Virus record (IMG/VR): IMGVR_UViG_3300018080_000517
Span: 1-26,905 of that record
Origin: a virus
Strand: one strand, 5' to 3'
DNA length: 26,905 nucleotides
The first letter of the stretch is position 1, and each line of letters opens with the position of its first letter. Below, one piece after another: positions 1 to 6,431 of this stretch. The notes beneath the pieces were generated by a model. It worked only from the letters and a program-made list of their open reading frames with translations. It ran no database searches and had not been told where the DNA came from. Made by a program: the position numbers and the translations under genes.

Positions 1-12
1 ATTTGTCCTCTC
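1..12 (-). promoter_or_regulatory. Ribosome binding site of a gene beyond the left edge
   Basis: The reverse complement of the first 13 bases is GGAGAGGACAAAT, a strong Shine-Dalgarno sequence just after the TAG stop of the last gene in the window. It suggests the operon continues past the left edge with another minus-strand gene. Confidence 0.5.
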
Positions 13-435
13 CTAGAAGATCACTGGGTATCGATCTTCAACTATATCATCAACGAATCCGCCGACTTTAATCTCGCCTACTTGGATGGGGTTCGAAGCA
101 TCTGTGCCACCATCCTGAACTGAAGTGAAGAAATAAACTTCTTCATCTACAGTCTGCACTACTGTTGATGTGTCAAAACCTCCAACATGAGTTAGCGTAT
201 CCAAATGGTATTCTCCTGGACTATAAGTTGCGGAAATTTCTTCAAGCTGCTGGAGTAACTGCACCGGCGTAGCCTTGAATGTGTTGTCCGACCAGTCCAA
301 ATAGAATCCATCACTAGCGCGCCTAACCCTGATCTTGATGTCCGTCAGACCCGTTAACGGATCTCCGCTGGCATCTAAGATCAAGACAACAATGGGCTCT
401 GTTTCGCCCGTTTGTATTCTCGTGCAAGTTGCCAA
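13..435 (-). CDS. Beta-rich virion protein, BppU/baseplate-like N-terminal fold
   Basis: This 140-residue protein is not firmly recognised. Its N-terminal half has the pattern of phage upper-baseplate or fibre-attachment domains (BppU-like): a Gly-Glu-Thr near residue 10, then hydrophobic strands separated by D-x-x-G-x-P-L, a run of alternating charged and hydrophobic residues (IKIRVRR), and a P-G-E-Y turn near residue 75. It has no membrane segment or signal peptide. A TGA lies in frame just upstream of the TTG start, so TTG at 435 is the most upstream start possible; the ribosome site is weak. It ends in TAG at 13-15. It probably attaches to the virion, but its place in the particle cannot be told. 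Confidence 0.65.
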   Translation of the reverse strand: MATCTRIQTGETEPIVVLILDASGDPLTGLTDIKIRVRRASDGFYLDWSDNTFKATPVQLLQQLEEISATYSPGEYHLDTLTHVGGFDTSTVVQTVDEEVYFFTSVQDGGTDASNPIQVGEIKVGGFVDDIVEDRYPVIF

Positions 436-462
436 CGTTCAAACCCAACATAGGAATCTGAG

Positions 463-837
463 CTAATCACTATTGTCATCTGGTTTCACAATCGATAAAC
501 CAAGCTGACGGATTTCATTCGACGCAGTTAGACGCGTAAAATCATCAACGTCCATTTTTGCGTCTGATTTCGTATTTTTCCCCTCCTCTGGGGCTATGCA
601 CTTCAACTTAGACCACAGTCGGTGGATACCAGCTACCACCTGATTTTGTGTTTTCTGGTGCTCATTAATACTAGCAATGTCTGATTGGATCTTTTTTAAT
701 ACAGCTCCTATATCGCCGATCGAATCCGTGTGCTTCTCTAAAATTCTTCCGTGTGTGGCTAAAATCTCAATTATATCATCAAGTTGTTCTTTACATCGAA
801 TGTGCTCACTTTTAGAATCTGACTTCTTAGCACACAT
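463..837 (-). CDS. Coiled-coil protein of unknown function
   Basis: The product has 124 residues. Residues about 15-80 show heptad-like spacing of Ile, Leu and Val (DDIIEILATHGRILEKH, then IGAVLKKIQSDIASI), so a parallel coiled coil is likely. The C-terminal third is charged and low in structure. It has no membrane segment. Its ATG at 837 abuts the TGA stop of the upstream gene with no gap (TGAATG), with an AGAGAAGA ribosome site inside that gene, so the two are probably translationally coupled. It could be a partner of the membrane peptide or the MshEN-like protein just upstream, or a small virion protein. No function is claimed. Confidence 0.75.
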   Translation of the reverse strand: MCAKKSDSKSEHIRCKEQLDDIIEILATHGRILEKHTDSIGDIGAVLKKIQSDIASINEHQKTQNQVVAGIHRLWSKLKCIAPEEGKNTKSDAKMDVDDFTRLTASNEIRQLGLSIVKPDDNSD

Positions 838-1218
838 TCAATCTTCTCTTTCTGACACCGCTAATGAAGTAACAGCCGGAAAATCGGTCCCAGTTTTCCT
901 CCTCACCTCAGCGGCCCTACCACGCACACGATCTGCTAACTCCATCGTTGACGATCCACTTTGCTGTGCAATCGATGCTTGTGCCAATGCTCGTTTATGC
1001 TTTGCTTTGGATCTTAAGCCCTCTTGGGCACTTAGAGCAAGTTCCAGCTGCTCCATACTAATGAGCCCGTGAGCTACCAAAAAAATCCCTATTCTATCTT
1101 CGGAAGAAGAATTCTTCTGAAGTTCAACCACCCTTGCTACTTGTCCAGGAGTACAAAGTCCCATGGCAACTAAAATCCGTCCGACCGAGGTTGTATCGTC
1201 TTCTGGTCGGCCACTCAT
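838..1218 (-). CDS. Small MshEN-like protein (tandem c-di-GMP-binding motifs)
   Basis: This 126-residue protein carries two 24-residue motifs of the type found in the N-terminal MshEN domain of MshE/PilB/GspE secretion ATPases, which binds cyclic di-GMP. The known consensus is R-L-G-x2-L-V-x2-G-L-I-x4-L-x3-L-x2-Q. Motif II (residues 42-65) matches almost fully: RIG, LV, G-L-I, L, L and a final Gln. Motif I (11-34) keeps Gly13, Leu16-Val17, Gly20 and Gln34, but Ser replaces the leading Arg. The linker is 7 residues. No ATPase domain follows; the rest is a charged helix and a loose tail. The start overlaps the preceding short frame in ATGA. c-di-GMP binding is inferred; a purely structural reuse of the fold is possible. 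Confidence 0.75.
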   Translation of the reverse strand: MSGRPEDDTTSVGRILVAMGLCTPGQVARVVELQKNSSSEDRIGIFLVAHGLISMEQLELALSAQEGLRSKAKHKRALAQASIAQQSGSSTMELADRVRGRAAEVRRKTGTDFPAVTSLAVSERED

Positions 1219-1292
1219 AACTTAACTCTCCGACAAATGTCTTCAACGTCCTTTTCGACCGACTGAATAGCTTTCTGGGTTTCTGTGTTCAC
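1215..1292 (-). pseudogene. Coiled-coil continuation after in-frame TAA of the membrane peptide
   Basis: This 25-codon stretch continues the frame of the membrane peptide at 1299-1439 after a TAA, separated from it by two sense codons. It reads VNTETQKAIQSV followed by a charged amphipathic helix, and ends in a TGA that overlaps the ATG of the next gene (ATGA), the usual coupling in this operon. GTG at 1292 could start it alone, but no ribosome site stands in front. It looks like the rest of a longer holin- or XhlA-like protein cut by a CAA-to-TAA change. Readthrough, an independent micro-peptide or a sequencing error are alternatives. Confidence 0.4.
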
Positions 1293-1298
1293 TTTAAC

Positions 1299-1439
1299 TT
1301 AAGAAATAGCCAATTCGTAAAGACGATCGGAAAGAATATTACACCTCTTCCACAACACCCAAATTCCAAAAAGCAAAACAGCACATAGAATACCCCACGG
1401 TGCGCCAGTCTTTAGCAACCCCTGTAGCAACGCACTCAT
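1299..1439 (-). CDS. One-pass membrane peptide, holin-like
   Basis: A 46-residue peptide. Residues about 13-30 form one clear membrane segment (APWGILCAVLLFGIWVLW), followed by a positive WKRC stop-transfer edge and a short helical tail. The N-terminus is short with one Lys, so either topology is possible. A GGGAGAG ribosome site lies about 12 bases before the ATG, right after the patatin stop. Small one-pass proteins beside a lipase suggest a lysis role such as holin or spanin-like, but no family was recognised. The frame continues after TAA into a coiled-coil stretch, so the original protein may have been about 75 residues. Confidence 0.6.
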   Translation of the reverse strand: MSALLQGLLKTGAPWGILCAVLLFGIWVLWKRCNILSDRLYELAIS

Positions 1440-1458
1440 CGTCTATTGGTCTCTCCCG

Positions 1459-2295
1459 TTAACCAAGCATTTCTCGAGTTCGTGTGTAGCCCAAACTCTT
1501 CATCAAACGCATATGTTCCGGAACAAATTCAAGGCCATTCGAAGGCAAAGTTTTATGTGGGCGTATTATAATGAGATCTTCCTTATTTGGGACTACCGCA
1601 ACATCGTTTTTCTGGATCTCCGTTTGCATGGTATCAATTGACCAGATTCCAATTTCCGCAATATTCTCTGGAGTAGAAGAAGGTGTTGTTGAAGTTTTCG
1701 GTTTGTGAGAAACAGCAATGATTTTACTAGCACCTAACTGGTAAGCTAATGTAATCGGAATCACTTCACGAACACCACCGTCAAAACACAATTGCCCGTT
1801 TAATTTAACCGGCGGCATAATTACAGGTTGGTTAGTGCTCGCCAGAACAGCTCGAACGAACTCATCGAACGATTCCCATTTGTAAGTTTGAGGATGAGCT
1901 GTAGACGTCTGAGACCAATACCAAATCTCTTTAGTTTGACAAGCAACCGAACACAAAAAAACTGGAATCTCAGACTTCATCAATCGATCATAACGATTCC
2001 CAGCCATAGTTTTTCGGATCAGTCTCTCGAGGGGCTCGGTATGGTAGAGACTTTCTCTCCACAACTTCCAAGGTCTCCACCAATTCGACCGCATGATGTT
2101 GCGTTTAGTCACCGTCGTGTAAATACGGGAAAGTTCCTCGTGCTCCCCTATGGAGACCATCGGAGCAATTAAAGCTCCAGTAGAAGTTCCACAGATAAAA
2201 TCAGGGCGAATCTCTAACTCGTTAAGAGCCTCGGCGACCCCAACACTAAAGGCTCCTAAATCACCGCCCCCTGGGAAAACAAAAGCTGTCGTCAT
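1459..2295 (-). CDS. Patatin-like phospholipase
   Basis: The 278-residue product has the full patatin signature. There is a glycine-rich oxyanion loop PGGGDLG at residues 8-14, the nucleophile elbow G-T-S-T-G with Ser38, and the second member of the Ser-Asp dyad in the D-G-G motif (FDGGVREVIP, near residue 170). Patatins are lipid acyl hydrolases acting on membrane phospholipids. It has no signal peptide, so it would act from the cytoplasm. The ATG overlaps a short upstream reading frame with a strong ribosome site. It may damage the host membrane at lysis, remodel lipids, or be virion-linked. Both catalytic residues are present, so it is probably active. Confidence 0.9.
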   Translation of the reverse strand: MTTAFVFPGGGDLGAFSVGVAEALNELEIRPDFICGTSTGALIAPMVSIGEHEELSRIYTTVTKRNIMRSNWWRPWKLWRESLYHTEPLERLIRKTMAGNRYDRLMKSEIPVFLCSVACQTKEIWYWSQTSTAHPQTYKWESFDEFVRAVLASTNQPVIMPPVKLNGQLCFDGGVREVIPITLAYQLGASKIIAVSHKPKTSTTPSSTPENIAEIGIWSIDTMQTEIQKNDVAVVPNKEDLIIIRPHKTLPSNGLEFVPEHMRLMKSLGYTRTREMLG

Positions 2296-2374
2296 TGCTC
2301 AACGTTCTCTTTCGACTTTTTTCAGCTTCGGCCTTAAGGCGCTGAAGTGTCTTCGCTGTCAGCTTTTTTGGCAC
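2261..2374 (-). CDS. Very small basic ORF upstream of the patatin gene
   Basis: A 37-codon frame starting with GTG at 2374 behind a near-perfect AAAGGAG ribosome site with ideal spacing. The first part is Lys/Arg-rich and helical (PKKLTAKTLQRLKAEAEKSR); the end overlaps the patatin start by 35 bases in another frame. It may be a real micro-protein or a translational leader that loads ribosomes for the patatin gene. It matches no family I know. Confidence 0.42.
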   Translation of the reverse strand: MPKKLTAKTLQRLKAEAEKSRKRTLSNDDSFCFPRGR

Positions 2375-2421
2375 GTAAACTCCTTTGTCGCCTCAACCGG
2401 ATATAGCTAGTGATATAATCG

Positions 2422-2571
2422 TCAACCTTGTTGTCCTTCAGGTAACGCGGCTTTCTTTATAGATTGCCACACTTCCTTAGGTAGAGCTTTATTAATCTTT
2501 ATATTCTCTAGTTCCTCTCGTATCTTTTTAGGAACATAGTCTCTTTTCTTCCAGTTCTTAGGTAATGGCAT
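2422..2571 (-). CDS. Small basic protein, unknown
   Basis: A 49-residue protein rich in Lys and Glu, helical, with no membrane segment. Its ATG shares one base with the TAA stop of the upstream receptor-binding-type gene (TAATG), and GAGAGGA lies just upstream as ribosome site, so it is translationally coupled. It shares the AGA/CTA/ATA-rich codon use of the cassette 2.4-6.4 kb and closes it. Function unknown; it could be a chaperone or cap for the preceding surface protein, but nothing in the sequence proves it. Confidence 0.65.
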   Translation of the reverse strand: MPLPKNWKKRDYVPKKIREELENIKINKALPKEVWQSIKKAALPEGQQG

Positions 2572-3695
2572 TAAGTAGTATCCTCTCTAAAACAAGTGAA
2601 CCTACCTGCTATAGACGCAGCACCTCTATCCTCAGCGTCAACTCTAGTAGATTGTAAAACAAACTTCCATCTTGCTAGGATAGGCTCAACCTTATACGCA
2701 TCCAGCTCCCATGACCCTGTATTGTCTATACACAACATGTTTTTGACTAAGTGTATATCGTCCATAGCAAAGTCAAATAGCATGTAGTCCGCAGAACCTG
2801 GAGACGATGATGGGGTTAGAGTGTCGCTCCATTGGTCGTAATCCCAGTACCCTGAACCTTCTAGAGGAACTGCTATAGCCTCGGACGTGTCAACATCATA
2901 AGCTCCGTCACCTGCTGCAGGCACTATCACGTTAACCATATTTATCCAGTACGCAGCGTTAGGAGGAGATTGATTAGTGTTAGTCGTATGGCAGTAGTAG
3001 TTAACACCGTTATGCGTTACCAAGTCTCCTGGATCGTACTCTGTACCGCTGTCCCAAGGCGTCAGTTGCTGAGCCGCAGCGAGATTACAGTTACCTTCAT
3101 TAGAACCGTTAGGTGTAACTGAAGTCGCAGGGACTCTAACTAAAACACTTTGTTTGTCATCTTCGTGTCCCCATTTAGTTGAACTGTCGTCAACTCCCCA
3201 CATAGCTGGAAACCAGCTAGAGTGACCATCGTGCATCTCGACAGTCTCATAGAAAGTTATAACAGCTTCCTTAGTGTCTGCTTCTCCTGGTGTTCCTGCG
3301 TATGTTATTCTTAGCAGAGCACCTTCGCCACGAGATATAACTGAACCGGTTAGGTCATCTCCCTGAGAAGAGATGAACATGTACAGACCGTCTGTAAACG
3401 GAGCAGGAACAAATACAGGCTTACCGTCTGGCTCTATAGGGCTATCGGGTACAAAACCTAACCCTAGGATCATTGCCTTAGCTTCGCTCTCCTCCGTGAT
3501 TTCTACTGAGCCAGAAAAGTTAGACTGCCAATCCGCGTAGTCATCAGGTGATACCTCTGTTTTATACAAATAATTCCTGTTGCCTGAGTACGCTATAACC
3601 GTGTCGCTACTAGTAACTTCGTGGTAAGCACTCCAAGTTGAGTTCGCTTGGAATACAGTTTTAAAGTTTGTATAACCTAGCTTAAAAACTTCCAT
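2571..3695 (-). CDS. Receptor-binding-type virion protein with CBM5/12-like motif
   Basis: The 374-residue protein is rich in Ser, Thr, Asp, Tyr and Trp and poor in Lys, as expected of a beta-rich virion surface protein. Residues about 208-252 carry a CBM5/12 (chitin-binding type 3)-like motif: W-D-S-G-T-E-Y, then P-G-D-L-V-T-H-N-G-V-N-Y-Y and a closing S-P-P-N-x3-W. In that family, aromatic residues stack on sugar rings, so glycan binding is inferred. No hydrolase motif was seen. Its start overlaps the upstream stop in TGATG, and it belongs to the codon-distinct cassette at 2.4-6.4 kb. It is likely an adhesin, receptor-binding protein or decorating fibre. Confidence 0.72.
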   Translation of the reverse strand: MEVFKLGYTNFKTVFQANSTWSAYHEVTSSDTVIAYSGNRNYLYKTEVSPDDYADWQSNFSGSVEITEESEAKAMILGLGFVPDSPIEPDGKPVFVPAPFTDGLYMFISSQGDDLTGSVISRGEGALLRITYAGTPGEADTKEAVITFYETVEMHDGHSSWFPAMWGVDDSSTKWGHEDDKQSVLVRVPATSVTPNGSNEGNCNLAAAQQLTPWDSGTEYDPGDLVTHNGVNYYCHTTNTNQSPPNAAYWINMVNVIVPAAGDGAYDVDTSEAIAVPLEGSGYWDYDQWSDTLTPSSSPGSADYMLFDFAMDDIHLVKNMLCIDNTGSWELDAYKVEPILARWKFVLQSTRVDAEDRGAASIAGRFTCFREDTT

Positions 3696-4063
3696 CAGAA
3701 CCTACCCCACTCAGTAACACCGTAGTCTATTCGTCGTGTACCTGTTGACTTCTTCGCTTCTAGCTTAAACAGGTTAAACCTTATTGAGTGAGGTGGTCTA
3801 AAAGCCCACAACCCAGAACTGTAGTATAAACCAGAACTGTTATAATCAGGATTATACTTAGACCTAAAATCAGATAAATTCAACTCAAAACATGAGTCCT
3901 CGTCTATAGTTAATTTTAAAGAGACACCTGAGTCGCTGTTTAGTCTCAATATAAACCCAAATAAAAGACCCTCACCTAGTATCGAGTGAGCTTCACCGTA
4001 TGACGTAGTAAGAGTTAATGGATCCCACTCGTTTATAAAAACTCTTATAGGAGGTCTATTCAT
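3695..4063 (-). CDS. Beta-rich virion protein, unknown
   Basis: A 122-residue protein of unrecognised family. It shows alternating hydrophobic/polar strands, several Tyr-Ser-Ser-Gly turns (residues about 75-90), and no membrane segment. Its ATG overlaps the end of the upstream gene by 8 bases and its TGA overlaps the next ATG, so it is coupled on both sides. Codon use (AGA, CTA, ATA, TCT) matches the neighbouring surface-protein genes. It is probably a structural partner of the 374-residue CBM-bearing protein, by position only. Confidence 0.65.
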   Translation of the reverse strand: MNRPPIRVFINEWDPLTLTTSYGEAHSILGEGLLFGFILRLNSDSGVSLKLTIDEDSCFELNLSDFRSKYNPDYNSSGLYYSSGLWAFRPPHSIRFNLFKLEAKKSTGTRRIDYGVTEWGRF

Positions 4064-4706
4064 CAGAACCGATCTCCTGGTACCCTGAGACGATCATCTG
4101 GAACTTTAGAAAATCAGCATCAACTAGATTATCGTTAATTGTACAGACTATTCTATCTCCGACACCTAGAGGTAAAGCTACAGTAACTGGCATCTGTAAA
4201 TCGATAGATAAGAAGTCTGCTTGACTATCTACAGCATTAATAAAATTCTCGTACCCTGACTGGTAATAGAACAGGTCGCCCATAGTCTTGACGGACTCTG
4301 CGAAGATACCTGTTGTTACACCACCTTGCTCAACATGAAGTTCTGTGCCGTTAGTCAGTCCAGGGCTAGCTGCTACTGAACCCCATCTACGGAAATCACC
4401 TGATGCAGACAGGTCGAAGTTGTTGCCTTCTATTATGACTCTTATTCTGTCTATCCATCGTACACCTGACTCAGCAGCAACAAGGACAAACTCTTGTGCT
4501 GTTGATGAACCATCAACATTCATATCATTGGAGTCATCACTGAGTCTACGCAGAAAGTCTATGAATAGCTTTCGTCGTGTAAGAATCTCAGGAGACAGGT
4601 ATATAGCACGTTCCTCTACCTGAGTGACTTTTAGAGCGTGATCTACAGTCACACCAGCTAAACGGCTAGTGCCTTCACCGTCTTTTATGCTAGAATTTAT
4701 ACTCAA
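4056..4706 (-). CDS. Virion structural protein, unknown
   Basis: The 216-residue product begins with polar residues and a predicted helix (residues about 38-55, including RRKLFIDFLRRLSDD), followed by beta-rich sequence with many Gly and Asn turns. It has no catalytic motif and no membrane segment. The likely start is TTG at 4706, overlapping the upstream TGA in TTGA, with a GGGTA ribosome-site remnant ahead. It is part of the 2.4-6.4 kb cassette. A fibre, baseplate or decoration role is inferred from position and composition only. Confidence 0.65.
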   Translation of the reverse strand: MSINSSIKDGEGTSRLAGVTVDHALKVTQVEERAIYLSPEILTRRKLFIDFLRRLSDDSNDMNVDGSSTAQEFVLVAAESGVRWIDRIRVIIEGNNFDLSASGDFRRWGSVAASPGLTNGTELHVEQGGVTTGIFAESVKTMGDLFYYQSGYENFINAVDSQADFLSIDLQMPVTVALPLGVGDRIVCTINDNLVDADFLKFQMIVSGYQEIGSDE

Positions 4707-5281
4707 TCTACATACCCTAGTAGACCTATAGAGGCTTCTCCAACCTCACCTATAGCTTTAAGGTTAACAGAAAGCTTAGCTGATGGAGATACGATTATAG
4801 AACCTAACGTCTCTAGAACATGTGTCCCTACAGGTATAAACTGAGGTAACCACTCAGCACCCGCAGTATAACCAGTCATGCCGTCACCTACCTCATCCCA
4901 GTACTTAGCATCAATCTGGAAGGTGGTTTGCTTTCCAGTGTTAATGCAGATAGCGGTGTAATCAGTCGTGTTTGTTGTAGGCTCTGTATCACCTACGACC
5001 ATCTTCGCTTCTAGAGGTTTATTGTAGTTTGTGCTGCCACCATTCCAAGCATACGCTAACGACCATATGTAGACATTCTTTGTGTCGCTAGTGTTAGTCA
5101 ACCACAGTACTCTACCACCTGTAGTCGTAATTGTTAGAAGAGGTGTAGTTATACCAAAAGCTCTACCATCGATAGAAGCTTTAAGTGACATGCACTGTGA
5201 AGTAGATAAGGTAACTAACTCGTTATCATCTGTTACCTTAGCTTCAGACCCACTACCTGTTCCATCAGCTATCTTCAACAT
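4703..5281 (-). CDS. Beta-rich surface protein, paralogue B of a tandem pair
   Basis: This 192-residue protein shares its layout with the upstream 198-residue gene: an N-terminal ML-x-I/N-D-G-x-G-S-G, G-R-x-F/L-x-I/V-x-T-x-x-L-x-x-T-T-T-x-G, W-N-G-G-x-T-N-x-x-K-x-L-E, G-D-T-x-P-x-T-N, and G-M-T-G-x-T-x-G-x-E in the same order. The pair clearly arose by duplication and then diverged strongly. No enzyme motif is seen. The fold is probably a beta sandwich on the virion surface. ATG at 5281 lies two bases after the upstream stop. Confidence 0.75.
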   Translation of the reverse strand: MLKIADGTGSGSEAKVTDDNELVTLSTSQCMSLKASIDGRAFGITTPLLTITTTGGRVLWLTNTSDTKNVYIWSLAYAWNGGSTNYNKPLEAKMVVGDTEPTTNTTDYTAICINTGKQTTFQIDAKYWDEVGDGMTGYTAGAEWLPQFIPVGTHVLETLGSIIVSPSAKLSVNLKAIGEVGEASIGLLGYVD

Positions 5282-5283
5282 GA

Positions 5284-5880
5284 TTAGATCTCCAACTCCT
5301 CAGGATCGTATTCGAAGAACCAACCAGTGAATGCCATCTTACCTGCCTCAGCACCTTTAGCGTACAAACTCAAAGATGTCTTAGGACCTACTATCATTTT
5401 CCCATTGATCAGAGTCTCAGAAGTTGCCGGCATCGCAACTGACTCAGAGATCTCTGAACCCTCAGTATGGCCTGTCATACCAGTACCGGTACCGTTCCAT
5501 AAAAGAAGAGAGCTGCCTTCTAAAGTTAACTGACTAGCTGTGTTAGCGTTCTTTATAGTACCGACTGATATGTTAGTATCTGGCTGGGTGTCACCAGCAT
5601 GGTAAGTTATCTCTAGATGTTTATCAGCGTTAGTGTCACCACCATTCCATGTTACACTCATATTAGCTATAGCTAGATACTTAGTGGTAGAGCCGTAGTA
5701 CAACCAAGCCATCAAACCTTCGGTTGTTGTTACACTAAGGATACCTGTGTTTACTAGGAACAGGCGACCGTTTAGAGCTTTCCAAGCAGCTATATCTTTA
5801 CAGACAGATGCAGCAAGGACCATACGGTCTGCGTTTACCTCAGCTGCTCTGCCTGAGCCTCCTCCATCGTTAATTAGCAT
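5284..5880 (-). CDS. Beta-rich surface protein, paralogue A of a tandem pair
   Basis: The 198-residue product is the upstream copy of the tandem pair. Shared landmarks with its neighbour are an N-terminal MLINDGGGSG, L-S-V-T-T-T-E-G near residue 50, V-T-W-N-G-G-D-T-N-A-D-K near 76, A-G-D-T-Q-P-D-T-N near 95, and G-M-T-G-H-T-E-G-S-E near 133. It has no lysine-rich or membrane parts. ATG at 5880 follows the upstream TGA by two bases. It may be a decoration or fibre subunit; the two copies could form a hetero-oligomer or give alternative binding specificities. Confidence 0.75.
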   Translation of the reverse strand: MLINDGGGSGRAAEVNADRMVLAASVCKDIAAWKALNGRLFLVNTGILSVTTTEGLMAWLYYGSTTKYLAIANMSVTWNGGDTNADKHLEITYHAGDTQPDTNISVGTIKNANTASQLTLEGSSLLLWNGTGTGMTGHTEGSEISESVAMPATSETLINGKMIVGPKTSLSLYAKGAEAGKMAFTGWFFEYDPEELEI

Positions 5881-5882
5881 AC

Positions 5883-6101
5883 TCAGTCCTCATCAAAAAT
5901 GTCTGAAGGTAGTTCTAGGTCTACGAGTTTCGATAAATACAAGTTGGTTAACTTCAGTTGACTCAGTATACTTTTAAGAACTTCTAATTGTTGAGTATCT
6001 CTAACGTATAACGAATACTCGCTTCCCGGATTGACTATCTTAACTTCATTACCCTCTATATCCTTTAGCAGAACAGAGAGTAGTGACTTAGTTATACTCA
6101 T
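5883..6101 (-). CDS. Small virion-associated protein
   Basis: This 72-residue protein has a beta half (residues 1-35) followed by a helix rich in Leu (LEVLKSILSQLKLTNLYLSKL). This shape is common in small phage proteins next to decoration and fibre genes, and may make a trimer through the helix. It overlaps the preceding gene by 4 bases. Codon use is strongly ATA/CTA/AGA, in line with the cassette. No exact family was recognised. Confidence 0.7.
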   Translation of the reverse strand: MSITKSLLSVLLKDIEGNEVKIVNPGSEYSLYVRDTQQLEVLKSILSQLKLTNLYLSKLVDLELPSDIFDED

Positions 6102-6427
6102 GATACTTCTACACCGAATAGGTTAAACGACGTACTAACAGAACTCGAGTAAATTCTGACTACATCTGCTGCTGACAGAGTCATTCCGATAGTAGCTGAC
6201 AATGTGTCGTTACCTAGGACTTCTATATCGTAGAAAATATACTGTTTATCCGAGTCAGCTTCACCGTCTACAGCTACTGACACTCTTACTGTAGCTTTTT
6301 GAGATGTTTGATTACATATTGTAATAGTAGAAACAGTTGTAGAAGTACTAGTAGGTACCGTGTACATATCCGTCAACGTTAATGCTGACGGATTTGATTG
6401 TGCTAGTACTTTTAGAGTCTCTGCCAT
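6098..6427 (-). CDS. Small beta-sandwich decoration-type protein
   Basis: A 109-residue protein of a type often seen among phage virion genes: an N-terminal L-A-Q-S-N-P, then TDMYTVP, a strand with I-C-N-Q-T, a middle G-N-D-T-L, and a closing L-S-A-A-D-V-V-R-I-Y and F-G-V-E. The pattern gives about eight short beta strands with no helix. It is the first gene of the codon-distinct cassette. A head-decoration or fibre-cap role is inferred. GAG is the likely ribosome site, inside the end of the upstream gene. Confidence 0.75.
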   Translation of the reverse strand: MAETLKVLAQSNPSALTLTDMYTVPTSTSTTVSTITICNQTSQKATVRVSVAVDGEADSDKQYIFYDIEVLGNDTLSATIGMTLSAADVVRIYSSSVSTSFNLFGVEVS

Positions 6428-6431
6428 TAAC

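Noticed and set aside
1299-1301. TAA recoded as sense throughout the phage
   Set aside because: Other genes here end in TAA, as well as TAG and TGA, with coupled starts right after, so the standard code applies; the split is local.
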